Of a stretch of 64,000 bases of DNA, positions 1-10,600 are shown piece by piece; the stretch's first letter is position 1; each line of letters starts with the position of its first letter. A program made the position numbers and the translations under genes. Origin of the DNA: Nesterenkonia halotolerans (GTDB lineage: Bacteria; Actinomycetota; Actinomycetes; Actinomycetales; Micrococcaceae); NCBI RefSeq assembly GCF_014874065.1, contig NZ_JADBEE010000001.1:744001-808000 (forward strand), written 5' to 3'. The notes below the pieces were generated by a model. That model saw nothing but the letters and a program-made list of their open reading frames with translations, was not told the origin of the DNA and did not search any database.

Positions 1-811
1 GTGCGCCCACGGTCTCCGCCAGCGCGTGGAACTCTGCGGAGGCCTCGGCCTTGATCATGCCGCCACCGATGTAGAACACCGGTCGGGAGGCACCCTGGAT
101 GAGCTTCGCGGCCTCGCGGATCTGCTTGGAATGACCGCGCGTGACCGGGCGGTACCCGTTGAGCTCGATCTTCGGGGGCCAGGAGAAGGTCGTCTGCGCC
201 GCCTGTGCCGATTTGGTGATGTCCACCAGCACCGGGCCGGGCCGGCCTGTCGAGGCCAGGTGGAAGGCCTCTGCCATCACGCGAGGGATCTGGTCGGCGT
301 CGGTGACGAGGTAGGAGTGCTTCGTGATCGGCGTGGAGATGCCGACGATGTCGGCTTCCTGGAAGGCGTCGGTGCCGATGACCGACGCGTTGACCTGTCC
401 GGTGATCGCGACCATGGGGACCGAGTCCATATGGGCGTCTGCCAGCGGGGTCACCAGGTTCGTGGCGCCGGGGCCGGAGGTGGCGAAGCAGACGCCCACC
501 TGACCGGTGACCATGGCGTATCCCTGAGCGGCGTGTCCGCCACCCTGCTCATGGCGCACCAAAATGTGGTTGATCTGTTCGGAGTCCATCAGCGGGTCAT
601 AGGTGGGCAGGATCGCGCCACCGGGGATGCCGAAGACGTCTGTCACACCCAGCTCTTCGAGGCTGCGAATGATCGACTGGGAGCCCGTGACCGCTACCGG
701 CTCCACCGTGCGGCCGGGGCCGTAGAGTCGCTGATCGGCGGAGGTTCCAGCGGCGCTGCTGGTGGCTTTCGAGCTCAGCAGCGCTGGGCTCGTGGCTGTC
801 AGATTGCTCAT
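1..811 (-). CDS. ilvB: Acetolactate synthase large subunit (N-terminal part, cut by window edge)
   Basis: This is the first common enzyme of valine, leucine and isoleucine synthesis; it condenses pyruvate with pyruvate or 2-oxobutyrate using thiamine diphosphate (ThDP). The 270 visible residues contain the ThDP-fold motif [15 protein letters not shown] (about 60-74), the catalytic glutamate in RHEQGG (E88), [23 protein letters not shown] and [10 protein letters not shown], all typical of IlvB. The ATG at 809-811 is preceded by GAGGAAAAG on the minus strand. About 30 residues precede the catalytic domain, which is common for actinobacterial IlvB. The C-terminal half lies beyond position 1. An attenuator sits directly upstream. 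Confidence 0.96.
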   Translation of the reverse strand, partial: MSNLTATSPALLSSKATSSAAGTSADQRLYGPGRTVEPVAVTGSQSIIRSLEELGVTDVFGIPGGAILPTYDPLMDSEQINHILVRHEQGGGHAAQGYAMVTGQVGVCFATSGPGATNLVTPLADAHMDSVPMVAITGQVNASVIGTDAFQEADIVGISTPITKHSYLVTDADQIPRVMAEAFHLASTGRPGPVLVDITKSAQAAQTTFSWPPKIELNGYRPVTRGHSKQIREAAKLIQGASRPVFYIGGGMIKAEASAEFHALAETVGA

Positions 812-892
812 CTTTTCCTCAGTCTCTGGTTCCCGAATTGCTGGTCCAAGAAGTCTCTGGTCCGTGGAGGATCCACTCCGGTCAAGAGAAAA

Positions 893-930
893 CCCCGGCT
901 GATAAGCCTCTGTGGGGCTCTCTGCCGGGG
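893..930 (-). terminator. Attenuator terminator hairpin in the ilvB leader
   Basis: On the minus strand CCCCGGC (924-930) pairs with GCCGGGG (893-899), with an inner AGCC/GGCT pairing, and is followed at once by TTTTCTCTT. This is a textbook intrinsic terminator, unusually T-rich for this genome. It lies 78 bases before the ilvB start codon and about 80 bases after a short leader peptide. A small hairpin at 969-980 (CCCC/GGGG), just after the leader peptide, has a CGGGG arm that could instead pair with CCCCG of the terminator, giving an antiterminator. The alternative pairing is inference. Confidence 0.8.
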
Positions 931-1010
931 TGAGCGTCTGCGTCAGCTCCAGTTCAGCCGTTCGGCAACCCCGTGCGGGGCTTTCGAGTGACCAAGCTGG
1001 GGCGTGTGGA

Positions 1011-1067
1011 TCACTCCACACTTCCCCCGGCGGCGGTTACGGGTACTACCGCTAGTAGTTGACGCAT
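1011..1067 (-). CDS. ilvB leader peptide (branched-chain attenuator)
   Basis: This 18-residue reading frame encodes [18 protein letters not shown] and precedes the attenuator hairpin of ilvB. Its consecutive Leu and Val residues are written as CTA CTA and GTA GTA ... GTA, A-ending codons that GC-rich genomes avoid. Clustered regulated-amino-acid codons are the mark of ribosome-mediated attenuation. An in-frame ATG lies three codons upstream (1076), but the promoter spacing puts the transcript start at or next to the 1067 ATG, so translation is probably leaderless. The reading is from sequence; the function is inferred from position and composition. Confidence 0.72.
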   Translation of the reverse strand: MRQLLAVVPVTAAGGSVE

Positions 1068-1074
1068 GGCGTCC

Positions 1075-1103
1075 ATGCTTCCGTGGCCTGTGATCCGTGT
1101 CAA
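1075..1103 (-). promoter_or_regulatory. ilvB promoter
   Basis: A perfect -35 TTGACA (1098-1103, minus strand) stands 17 bp from a weak -10 AAGCAT (1075-1080). The leader-peptide ATG at 1067 begins 7 bases after this -10, the spacing expected for a leaderless transcript. Confidence 0.55.
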
Positions 1104-1146
1104 CATCCGCTATGCCCGTCTCACATGGTGGAAGACCTCGGTGTGA

Positions 1147-1174
1147 TGCGGCGGCCCGACAGCGGGCCGCCGCA
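1147..1174 (-). terminator. Terminator hairpin after ilvD
   Basis: A perfect 11-bp stem, TGCGGCGGCCC (1147-1157) with GGGCCGCCGCA (1164-1174), has a 6-base loop and starts 14 bases past the ilvD stop. No T-run follows, as is usual for GC-rich actinobacterial terminators. It separates ilvD from the ilvB promoter. Confidence 0.7.
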
Positions 1175-1187
1175 CCGTGGCAGCGAA

Positions 1188-2963
<1,776 letters not shown>

Positions 2964-3082
2964 GCTCTGAATTCTATGCCTGAGAACGTGTCCCAACGCA
3001 CCCGCATCGCCACTCGTCTCACCATGCAGAATTCCACTGGGGTGGAGGGATGCTGGATCTCCCCTGCGCTGAGCGACGGCGC

Positions 3083-3166
3083 CCCATCCCATTGAGCGGC
3101 GGATTCTCCGTACATCGAAGGCCAGAAACCGCATGAGATGCCCGGAGAATCCGCCGCTCAACGGGG
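3083..3166. repeat. Palindromic repeat, copy 1 (left of CHY gene)
   Basis: Perfect 19-bp inverted arms, 3092-3110 (TTGAGCGGCGGATTCTCCG) and 3143-3161, enclose 32 bases with an inner CATC/GATG pairing. The left flank CCCATCCCAT and right flank CAACGGGG are shared with a second copy at 3522-3610. This copy lies between divergent genes (ilvD minus, CHY plus), so it cannot serve as a normal terminator for either. Confidence 0.85.
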
Positions 3167-3186
3167 GTTGGGAGCCAGGGGTCGGA

Positions 3187-3199
3187 TAGCCTCGGGGGC
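3187..3199 (+). promoter_or_regulatory. -10 element of the CHY gene
   Basis: TAGCCT (3187-3192) fits the TANNNT -10 form and ends 7 bases before the ATG at 3200. No Shine-Dalgarno sequence is visible between them, so the mRNA is probably leaderless. I found no convincing -35. Confidence 0.35.
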
Positions 3200-3520
3200 A
3201 TGGAAGAGCCTCAGGTCCGCGGCGCCGCGGTGGACGATCAGACCCGCTGCCGGCATTACGCCGGGCCGCTGGACGTCGTCGCGATCAGGTTCTTCTGCTG
3301 CGACCGCTGGTATCCCTGCCTGACGTGTCACCAGGAGTCCGAGGAGCATGCGATCAGCCGCTGGCCGCTCGAGCGCCGGGCCGAGCTCGCGCTGCTCTGC
3401 GGGGTCTGCCGCCGCCGGTTCAGCATCGAGGAGTACCTCCTCGCTGACGCGTGCGCCCAGTGTTCGGCACCGTTCAACCCGGGCTGCGCAGCCCACCACC
3501 AGTTCTATTTCGAGACCTGA
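3200..3520 (+). CDS. CHY-type zinc-finger protein (Hot13-like)
   Basis: This small 106-residue protein carries the CHY zinc-finger pattern: CRHY near residue 17, [18 protein letters not shown] at about 33-50, LCGVC at 66-70, [12 protein letters not shown] at about 84-96 and a terminal HHQFYFE. Nearly all of it is metal-binding Cys/His spacing, so it most likely binds several zinc ions. The eukaryotic relative Hot13 acts in mitochondrial intermembrane-space import; the bacterial role is unknown. It is the only plus-strand gene in the first 26 kb and stands alone between two copies of a palindromic repeat, which suggests an accessory, possibly inserted, unit. The start is the only suitable ATG. 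Confidence 0.85.
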   Translation: MEEPQVRGAAVDDQTRCRHYAGPLDVVAIRFFCCDRWYPCLTCHQESEEHAISRWPLERRAELALLCGVCRRRFSIEEYLLADACAQCSAPFNPGCAAHHQFYFET

Positions 3521-3521
3521 A

Positions 3522-3610
3522 CCCATCCCATGCGTTGAGGGGCGGATTCTCCGAGCATATGAGGCCGAAAACGGCCTCAAGTAGTCGGAGAATCCGCCCC
3601 TCAACGGGGA
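3522..3610. repeat. Palindromic repeat, copy 2 (right of CHY gene)
   Basis: Perfect 21-bp inverted arms, 3533-3553 (containing GGGGCGGATTCTCCG) and 3586-3606, enclose a second hairpin TGAGGCCG-AAAA-CGGCCTCA (3560-3579). It shares the arm core GCGGATTCTCCG and the flanks CCCATCCCAT and CAACGGGG with copy 1, in the same orientation. Because it lies between convergent genes it can also act as a bidirectional terminator for the CHY gene and pdtaR. Confidence 0.85.
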
Positions 3611-3611
3611 G

Positions 3612-4310
3612 CTACTTCAGGTAGGGCGGGGAGTCTGTCATCTGATCGACGACGGTCTCGGCGACCTCACGCATGGAGAGGCGACGGTCCATGGAGGTCT
3701 TCTGGATCCAGCGGAAAGCCTCCGGCTCGGTCAGGCCCATCTTGGTGGTGAGCAGTGACTTGGCCCGCTCCACCAGCTTGCGCGTCTCGAACTTGTCCGC
3801 GAGCGAGGTGACCTCGTCCTCCAGAGCGCGGATCTCGTCGAAGCGTGCCATGGCCACCTCGACCGCGGGGACCAGGTCATTCTCTGTGAAGGGCTTGACC
3901 ACATAGGCCATGGCGCCAGCTTCCCGCGCAGATTCGACGAGGTCACGCTGGGAGAAGGCAGTCAGCATCACCACAGGGGCGATCCGCTCCTCCGCGATGA
4001 TCTTGGCGGCAGTGATGCCGTCCATGATCGGCATCTTGACGTCCATCACGACGAGGTCCGGCTCGGTCTCCCGGGCGAGCTCCACGGCACGTTCGCCGTT
4101 GTCCGCCTCGCCGACGACCTCATAGCCCGCCCCGCCGAGGATCTCGACGATGTCCAGTCGGATGAGTGTCTCGTCCTCGGCGACCAGGACTCGCCGCGGC
4201 GCGTCACCGTGCTGCGTCTCCTGGGCGGCCGCCGCAGCGGTCGCAGGTGTGGCGTCGGTGGATGATTCCTCGGAGGCACCAGCGCCGCCGGACTGAGTCT
4301 GTTCGCTCAC
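3612..4310 (-). CDS. pdtaR: ANTAR-domain response regulator, PdtaR-like
   Basis: A two-component response regulator whose output is RNA binding and antitermination rather than DNA binding. The N-terminal receiver (about residues 40-155) has the acidic pair E45/D46, phospho-acceptor D90 in VVMDVKMPIMDG and K139 in VVKPF. A helical linker leads to an ANTAR domain (about 165-225: ERAKSLLTTKMGLTEPEAF ... RWIQ). The GTG at 4308-4310 is preceded by AAGGAGAAC, a strong ribosome site; the open frame runs further into tRNA-Leu but that is not coding. In Mycobacterium the kinase partner is PdtaS, encoded elsewhere; no kinase is in this window. The Ala/Ser/Thr-rich first 35 residues look disordered. Confidence 0.92.
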   Translation of the reverse strand: MSEQTQSGGAGASEESSTDATPATAAAAAQETQHGDAPRRVLVAEDETLIRLDIVEILGGAGYEVVGEADNGERAVELARETEPDLVVMDVKMPIMDGITAAKIIAEERIAPVVMLTAFSQRDLVESAREAGAMAYVVKPFTENDLVPAVEVAMARFDEIRALEDEVTSLADKFETRKLVERAKSLLTTKMGLTEPEAFRWIQKTSMDRRLSMREVAETVVDQMTDSPPYLK

Positions 4311-4341
4311 CGTTCTCCTTCTGGTCCCTTGTCGATCGTGG

Positions 4342-4422
4342 TGCCCGAAGTGGGACTCGAACCCACACACCAGTGGTACCGCATTTTGAGTGCGGCGCGT
4401 CTACCGATTCCGCCATTCGGGC
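4342..4422 (-). tRNA. tRNA-Leu (CAA)
   Basis: The minus strand reads GCCCGAA ... TTCGGGC as acceptor arms with discriminator A. The anticodon loop CTCAAAA sits in a CCGCA/TGCGG stem, giving anticodon CAA, and the T-arm contains GGGTTCGAGTCCC. A variable arm of leucine type is present. No CCA is encoded. Confidence 0.95.
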
Positions 4423-4425
4423 TGT

Positions 4426-4474
4426 GCTGAGTCGGTCGGTCCCGGACTCAGCGATGCTGCCCTCGGCGCCGAGG
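4426..4474 (-). terminator. Terminator region after pyk
   Basis: Two hairpins lie between the pyk stop and tRNA-Leu: GCTGAGTC/GACTCAGC (4426-4433 with 4445-4452) and the palindrome CCTCGGC/GCCGAGG (4461-4474). They are well placed to end pyk transcription before the tRNA gene. Confidence 0.5.
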
Positions 4475-4532
4475 TGGCGTGCGAGGACAGCATCATTCTA
4501 CCTGGCCTGGGCCGGGCAGTCTGTCGAGTGGT

Positions 4533-6047
4533 TCAGCCCGCGCTGGAGGCGCTGGCGGCTGGCCAGGGTCCGACGGGCTCCTTGTTCGGCGGAGCCGTAT
4601 CGCCGCGACGGAGGGTCTCGATGTCACCGGAGTCATGCAGATCACCGATGCGGTGCACCTTGACCATGTTCGTGGTGCCGGCCTGTCCTGGAGGGGAGCC
4701 GGCGGCGATGACCACGAGCTCGCCCAGCTCGGCCGCGCCCTCTTCGAGCAGCAGCTTGTCGACCTGGGCCGTCATGGTGTCGGTGTGGGTCGCGAACTCC
4801 ACCCAGCGGGGCTGCACACCCCAGGAGAGCGTCAGGATGTTGTGCGTGTGCTCCACGTGGGTGAAGGCGAAGATGTTCTGCTTGGGCCGGAGCCGAGAGA
4901 GCCGGCGGGCCGAGTCCCCGGAGCGGGTGAACGTGGTCAGATGGGCGATGTCCAGCTGATCCGCGATCTCCTTCGCGGCACGGGTGATGGCGCCGCCGCG
5001 GGTCTTCGGGCGGGTGCCGAGCTCGGGGATGCGACTCAAGCCCTTGGACTCGGTGGTCTGGATGATCCGGGACATGGTCTCCACGGTCTCCACCGGGTAC
5101 TTGCCCACGGAGGTCTCGCCGGAGAGCATGACCGCATCCGCGCCGTCGAGCACGGCGTTGGCGCAGTCGGAGGCCTCGGCGCGAGTGGGCCGGGGGCTCT
5201 CGATCATGGACTCGAGCACCTGGGTGGCGACGATGACCGGCTTGGCCCAGCGGCGGGCGAGCTCCACCGCGCGCTTCTGCACCAGCGGAACCTCTTCCAG
5301 AGGCAGCTCCACGCCGAGATCGCCGCGGGCGACCATGATGGCGTCGAAGGCGTCGACCACATCCTGGAGCGCCTCCACCGCCTGGGGCTTCTCCACCTTG
5401 GCGATGACCGGGACGCGGCGTCCCTCTTCGTCCATGATCCGGTGCACAGCCTCGATGTCGGCGGCGTCGCGGACGAAGGAGAGCGCGACCATGTCGAACC
5501 CGGTGCGCAGCGCCCAGCGCAGGTCCTCCTCGTCCTTCTCGGAGAGCGCGGGGACGGAGACGGCGACACCGGGGAGGTTGATGCCCTTGTTGTTCGAGAC
5601 CTTGCCAGGAACCTCGACCTCGGTGAGCACGTCGGTCTCGGTGACCTCGATGGCGCGCAGCGAGACCTTGCCGTCGTCGATGAGCAGCGTGTCGCCGACG
5701 TTGACGTCTCCGGGCAGGCCCTTGAACGTGGTGGAGCAGCGGTCCTTGGTGCCCTGGATGTCTTCGACGGTGATCGTGAAGCGATCCCCGACGTCGAGGT
5801 AGTGCTCACCCTCGATGAACCGGCCGAGGCGGATCTTCGGGCCCTGCAGGTCCGCGAAGATGCCCACGGCGGTGCGCAGGTCCTTGGAGACCTCGCGCAC
5901 GGTGTTGTAGGTGTCCTCGTGGACGCTGTAGTCACCGTGGCTCATGTTCACTCGGGCGACGTCGACCCCGGCCTCGATGAGGCGGCGGGTGGTCTCGTAG
6001 CCTGCTGTGGCGGGGCCGAATGTGGCAACGATTTTGGCGTGTCTCAT
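4533..6047 (-). CDS. pyk: Pyruvate kinase
   Basis: Pyruvate kinase makes pyruvate and ATP from phosphoenolpyruvate and ADP, the last step of glycolysis. The 504-residue product has the N-terminal KIVATFGPAT and RVNMSHGDYSVH, FADLQGPKIRLGRF, the active-site stretch MVARGDLGVELPLEEVPLVQK, and VMLSGETSVGKYPVE, followed by the C-terminal allosteric domain; this is full length for the family. The ATG at 6045-6047 opens directly into the conserved first strand. Its product feeds the pyruvate-consuming ilvB nearby, though the two are separate transcription units. The ribosome site is weak. Confidence 0.97.
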   Translation of the reverse strand: MRHAKIVATFGPATAGYETTRRLIEAGVDVARVNMSHGDYSVHEDTYNTVREVSKDLRTAVGIFADLQGPKIRLGRFIEGEHYLDVGDRFTITVEDIQGTKDRCSTTFKGLPGDVNVGDTLLIDDGKVSLRAIEVTETDVLTEVEVPGKVSNNKGINLPGVAVSVPALSEKDEEDLRWALRTGFDMVALSFVRDAADIEAVHRIMDEEGRRVPVIAKVEKPQAVEALQDVVDAFDAIMVARGDLGVELPLEEVPLVQKRAVELARRWAKPVIVATQVLESMIESPRPTRAEASDCANAVLDGADAVMLSGETSVGKYPVETVETMSRIIQTTESKGLSRIPELGTRPKTRGGAITRAAKEIADQLDIAHLTTFTRSGDSARRLSRLRPKQNIFAFTHVEHTHNILTLSWGVQPRWVEFATHTDTMTAQVDKLLLEEGAAELGELVVIAAGSPPGQAGTTNMVKVHRIGDLHDSGDIETLRRGDTAPPNKEPVGPWPAASASSAG

Positions 6048-6139
6048 GTCTTACTCTGTCCTATCTTCATTGCTGCTAAGCGTTGCTGATGGACTGGCAC
6101 GACACTGGACCAGGACCTCTTTCTCCGAGCCTATAACAG

Positions 6140-7606
6140 TCAGCCTGTGAGCGAAATCGCACGATCAGAGGGCTTGACCGGAGCCGGCAGGCGGGTCTCC
6201 CCCTCCAGATACTCGTCGACCTTCGCGGCCGCCGCACGGCCTTCCGCGATGGCCCAGACGACCAGGGAGGCGCCGCGTCCGGCGTCGCCCACGGCGAAGA
6301 CACCCTCCACGGAGGTCTGGTAGTCCTCGGCGCGGGTGATGTTGCCGCGCTTGTCGAAGTCCAGACCCAGCTGACCGGTCAGCGTGTCTGACTCGGCCCC
6401 GGTGAAGCCCAGCGCCAGGAGCACCAGGTCTGCGGGGATCTCGCGCTCGGAGCCCGGCTTCGGCGAGCGTGAGCCGTCCGCGTTGTACTGGGTCTCGGCG
6501 ACCTGCAGGGCGCGGACCCGGCCGTCGTCGTCGCTGAGGAACTCGACGGTGGAGGCCAGGTAGCTGCGCTCGCCGCCCTCTTCATCGGCGCTGGTGAGTT
6601 CGAAGACGCGCGGGTCCATGGGCCAGGGCTCGTGCTCCGGGCGCTCGCCCGGGAGCTCCTTGCCGATGGCCAGGGTGGTGACCGACTTCGCGCCGTGGCG
6701 GTGGGCGGTGCCGATGCAGTCCGCACCGGTGTCACCGCCGCCGAGGATGACGACGTGCTTGCCATCGGCGCGGATCTGGTCGGCGACCTCATCGCCGGAG
6801 GTCGCCTTGTTCGACTGCACCAGATACTCCATCGCGAAGTGCACGCCGGAGAGCTCGCGCCCGTTGACTCCGAGGTTGCGCGGGACCATGGCACCGGTGG
6901 CCAGGATGACCGCGTCGTAGCTGGCCTCCAGGGCGTCCCAGGTGATGTCGGCCCCGATCTCGGTGGAGGTGTAGAACCGCGTGCCTTCGGCTCGCATCTG
7001 ATCGATGCGGAACTCGACGTGGTGCTTCTCCATCTTGAAGTCCGGGATGCCGTAGCGCAGCAGTCCGCCGAGGCGGTCGTCGCGCTCGTAGACGGCCACG
7101 GTGTGTCCGGCGCGGGTCAGCTGCTGGGCTGCCGCGAGCCCCGCCGGCCCGGAGCCGACCACTGCCACGGTCTTGCCCGTGAGCCGCTGGGGCAGCACGG
7201 GCTCGACATAGCCGCGCGCGATGGCCTCGTCGGCGATGGCGACCTCGGACTGCTTGATGGTGACCGCGGGCTGGTTGATGCCCAGCACGCAGGAGGTCTC
7301 ACAGGGCGCCGGGCAGATGCGCCCGGTGAACTCCGGGAAGTTGTTGGTCATATGCAGCCGGGAGGAGGCTTCCTCCCACTGGTCGCGCCAGATCAGGTCA
7401 TTCCACTCCGGGATCAGGTTCCCCAGCGGGCAGCCGGTGTGGCAGAACGGGATGCCGCAGTCCATGCAGCGGCTCGCCTGGGTCTGCACGATGCCGCGCT
7501 CGTTGCGCTCATAGACCTCATTGAAGTCCATGATGCGCACCGGCACGGGGCGAGACGGCCGGTCCTGACGGTCTCGGTGCTTCAAGAATCCACGGGGATC
7601 AGCCAC
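6140..7606 (-). CDS. gltD: Glutamate synthase small subunit
   Basis: GltD passes electrons from NADPH through FAD and Fe-S clusters to GltB for reductive synthesis of glutamate from 2-oxoglutarate and glutamine. The N-terminal Cys cluster [17 protein letters not shown] (about residues 50-66), an FAD-binding [13 protein letters not shown] and an NADPH-binding GGGDTGADC are all present in 488 residues, the expected length. The start is the GTG at 7604-7606, which overlaps the gltB stop by 8 bases; longer frames inside gltB are not supported. It is co-transcribed and translationally coupled with gltB. Confidence 0.96.
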   Translation of the reverse strand: MADPRGFLKHRDRQDRPSRPVPVRIMDFNEVYERNERGIVQTQASRCMDCGIPFCHTGCPLGNLIPEWNDLIWRDQWEEASSRLHMTNNFPEFTGRICPAPCETSCVLGINQPAVTIKQSEVAIADEAIARGYVEPVLPQRLTGKTVAVVGSGPAGLAAAQQLTRAGHTVAVYERDDRLGGLLRYGIPDFKMEKHHVEFRIDQMRAEGTRFYTSTEIGADITWDALEASYDAVILATGAMVPRNLGVNGRELSGVHFAMEYLVQSNKATSGDEVADQIRADGKHVVILGGGDTGADCIGTAHRHGAKSVTTLAIGKELPGERPEHEPWPMDPRVFELTSADEEGGERSYLASTVEFLSDDDGRVRALQVAETQYNADGSRSPKPGSEREIPADLVLLALGFTGAESDTLTGQLGLDFDKRGNITRAEDYQTSVEGVFAVGDAGRGASLVVWAIAEGRAAAAKVDEYLEGETRLPAPVKPSDRAISLTG

Positions 7607-10600
7607 GGGTCGCCTCCAGAATCTTCTGCCATGCCGCATCGCCATCGGGATCCAGCCCCTCGTCGAGGGCGCTGGAGCGGGCGCGCAGCACGGCGTCGTA
7701 GTCACGCGGGAGCACCTTGGTGATCCGCGCATAGGTCTTCTCGGGGTCGTTCAACAGGGCCTGTGCCACCGCGCTGCCGGTCTCCTCGTGATGGCGGCGC
7801 AGCAGATCACCGATGATGCCGCGGTCCTCCTCGTCGGGTTCCAGCAGCAGCAGGTCGCCGTTGCGCTGCGCCTGAGAGTTCATCCGCTGGTCGTCGAAGT
7901 CCAGCACGAAGGCCGTGCCGCCGGACATACCGGCACCGAAGTTGCGCCCGGTGGGTCCCAGGATCAGCGCCTGGCCGCCGGTCATGTACTCGCAGCCATG
8001 ATCACCGATGCCCTCGACCACGGCGGTGGCACCGGAGTTGCGCACCAGGAAGCGTTCGCCCACCTGTCCGCGCAGGAACATCTCACCAGCGGTGGCTCCA
8101 TAGCCGATCACGTTGCCGGCGATCACGTTCTTCTCCGCGACGAACGGCGCCGTTGGGTCCGGATGTGCAATGATCCGCCCGCCGGAGAGCCCCTTGCCCA
8201 CGTAGTCGTTGGCGTCGCCGGCCAGGTGCAGAGTGATCCCGTGCGGCAGGAACGCGCCGAGGGACTGACCGGCCTCACCGGTGAGCTCCACGACGATGGT
8301 GTTGTTCTCCAGCGTCTTGAGCCCCTGAGCCTTGGTCACCTCGTGGCCGAGCATGGTGCCCACCGAGCGGTCAGTGTTGATGACCTTCTTCTCGATCTGC
8401 ACCTTCTCGCCGTGGGTGATCGCCGAGCCTGCCAGTTCGATCAGGCCCATGTCGAAGTGCTTCTCCAGCTCATGGTCCTGGCCGCGTGTGCGACGCAGCA
8501 TCGAGGCGGTGATCGGATCGTTGGGGTCGTATCCGTCCAGCACCGCGCCGAGGTTCAGTCCGGCGGACTTCCAGTGCCGCTTCGCGTCGTCCATGTTCAG
8601 CGAGTCGATGTGCCCGATGGCCTCGTCCAGGCTGCGGAAGCCCAGTTCGGCGAGGTATTCGCGAACCTCCTGGGCTATGAACTCGAAGAAGTTGACCACG
8701 TGATCGGCCTTGCCCGTGTAGCGCTCACGCAGCAGCGGGTTCTGCGTGGCCACGCCCACCGGGCAGGTGTCCAGGTGGCAGACGCGCATCATGATGCAGC
8801 CCGACACCACCAGCGGCGCGGTGGCGAAGCCGTATTCCTCGGCTCCGAGCAGCGCCGCGATCACGACGTCGCGACCGGTCTTGAGCTGGCCATCGACCTG
8901 GACGGTCACGCGTTCACGCAGGCCGTTGAGCATCAGCGTCTGCTGCGCCTCGGCCAGTCCGAGCTCCCAGGGGGTGCCGGCATGCTTGAGCGAGTTCAGC
9001 GGCGAGGCGCCGGTGCCGCCGTCGTGCCCGGAGATCAGCACGACGTCGGCCTTGGCCTTGGTCACACCGGCCGCCACGGTGCCGACTCCATGCAGGGAGA
9101 CCAGCTTCACGTGGACCCGGGCGCCGGTGTTGGCGCGCTTGAGGTCGAAGATCAGCTGGGCCAGGTCCTCGATGGAGTAGATGTCATGGTGCGGCGGCGG
9201 GGAGACCAGCGCGACGCCGGGGGTGGAGTGCCGAGTCTCGGCCACCCAGGGGTAGACCTTCTTGCCCATGAGCTGGCCGCCCTCACCGGGCTTGGCTCCC
9301 TGGGCCATCTTGATCTGCAGGTCGTCCGCGTGGGTGAGGTACTGGCTGGTCACCCCGAAGCGTCCGGAGGCGATCTGTTTGACCGCCGAGCGACGCTCAG
9401 GGTCCTCGAGCCGCGCCGGATGCTCGCCGCCCTCGCCGGTGTTGGAGCGTCCGCCGAGCCGGTTCATCGCGATGGCCAGGGTCTCGTGGGCCTCCTGAGA
9501 GATGGAGCCGTAGCTCATCGCCCCGGTGTTGAACCGCTTGACGATCTCCCCGACGGACTCGACCTCTTCGATGGGCACCGGTTCACGCTGCGCGGTGAGC
9601 TTGAACAGCCCGCGCAGGGTCAGCAGCGCCTCGGACTGGTCGTCCACCGACTTGGTGTACTGCTTGAAGATGTCATAGCGGCGGGTCTTGGTGGAGTGCT
9701 GGAGCTTGAACACCGTCTGCGGGTTGAACAGGTGCGGGGGGCCCTCACGGCGCCACTGGTACTCGCCGCCGATCTCGAGCTCATCGCCGCGCCCCAGGTC
9801 ATTGCCGTCCGCCGGGTAGGCGCGGGAGTGGCGCTGCAGGGTCTCGTCGCAGAGAACGTCCAGTCCGACGCCGCCCATCGGCGAATGTGTGCCGGAGAAG
9901 TACTGGTCGACCACGTTCTGCGCCAGGCCCACGGCTTCGAAGGTCTGTGCACCGCAGTAGGAGGCCACCGTGGAGATGCCCATCTTGGACATGATCTTGA
10001 GCACGCCCTTGCCCAGCGCGGTGAGCAGGTTGTGCACCGCCTGCTCCTCGGAGACGCCGCTGATCTCGCTGCGGCGCACCATGTCCTCGGCGGTCTCCAT
10101 GGCCAGGTAGGGGTTGACCGCTGCGGCGCCGTAGCCGATGAGGCAGGCCACGTGGTGGACCTCGCGCACATCGCCGGCCTCCACCACGAGTGAGACTCGG
10201 GTGCGGTTGGCCGACTTCAGCAGGTGGTGGTGGATGGCCGAGAGCATCAGCAGCGACGGGATGGGTGCCCACTGCGCGTTGGAGTCACGGTCGGAGATCA
10301 CGATGTAGCTGACCCCGCGGTTGACCGCCGCGGAGACCTTCTCGCAGATCTCACGGATCCGCTGCCGCAGCTCCTCCTCGCGGGAGCCTGCCCGGTAGAG
10401 GGCGCGCACCTTCAGCGCGATCTTCGCGCCGTCGTCGTTGCGGATGTTCGCGATCTTGGCCAGCTCATCGTTGTTGATGACCGGGAAGTCGAGGGCGACC
10501 TGCTGGGACCTGACCTGCTCGTTGCTCAGCAGGTTCCCGCTCGGGCCGATGTGCAGACCCAGCGAGGTGACCAGTTCCTCGCGGATCGCGTCCAGCGGGG

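Noticed and set aside
3158..3604. 148-codon minus-strand frame opposite the CHY gene, starting in the repeat
   Set aside because: Its beginning only reads through the palindromic repeat, and the rest is antisense to a protein with precise zinc-ligand spacing.
7788..10193. 801-codon open frame opposite gltB
   Set aside because: Codon-position GC bias leaves antisense frames open in this genome. The product has no domain, and gltB is intact on the other strand.
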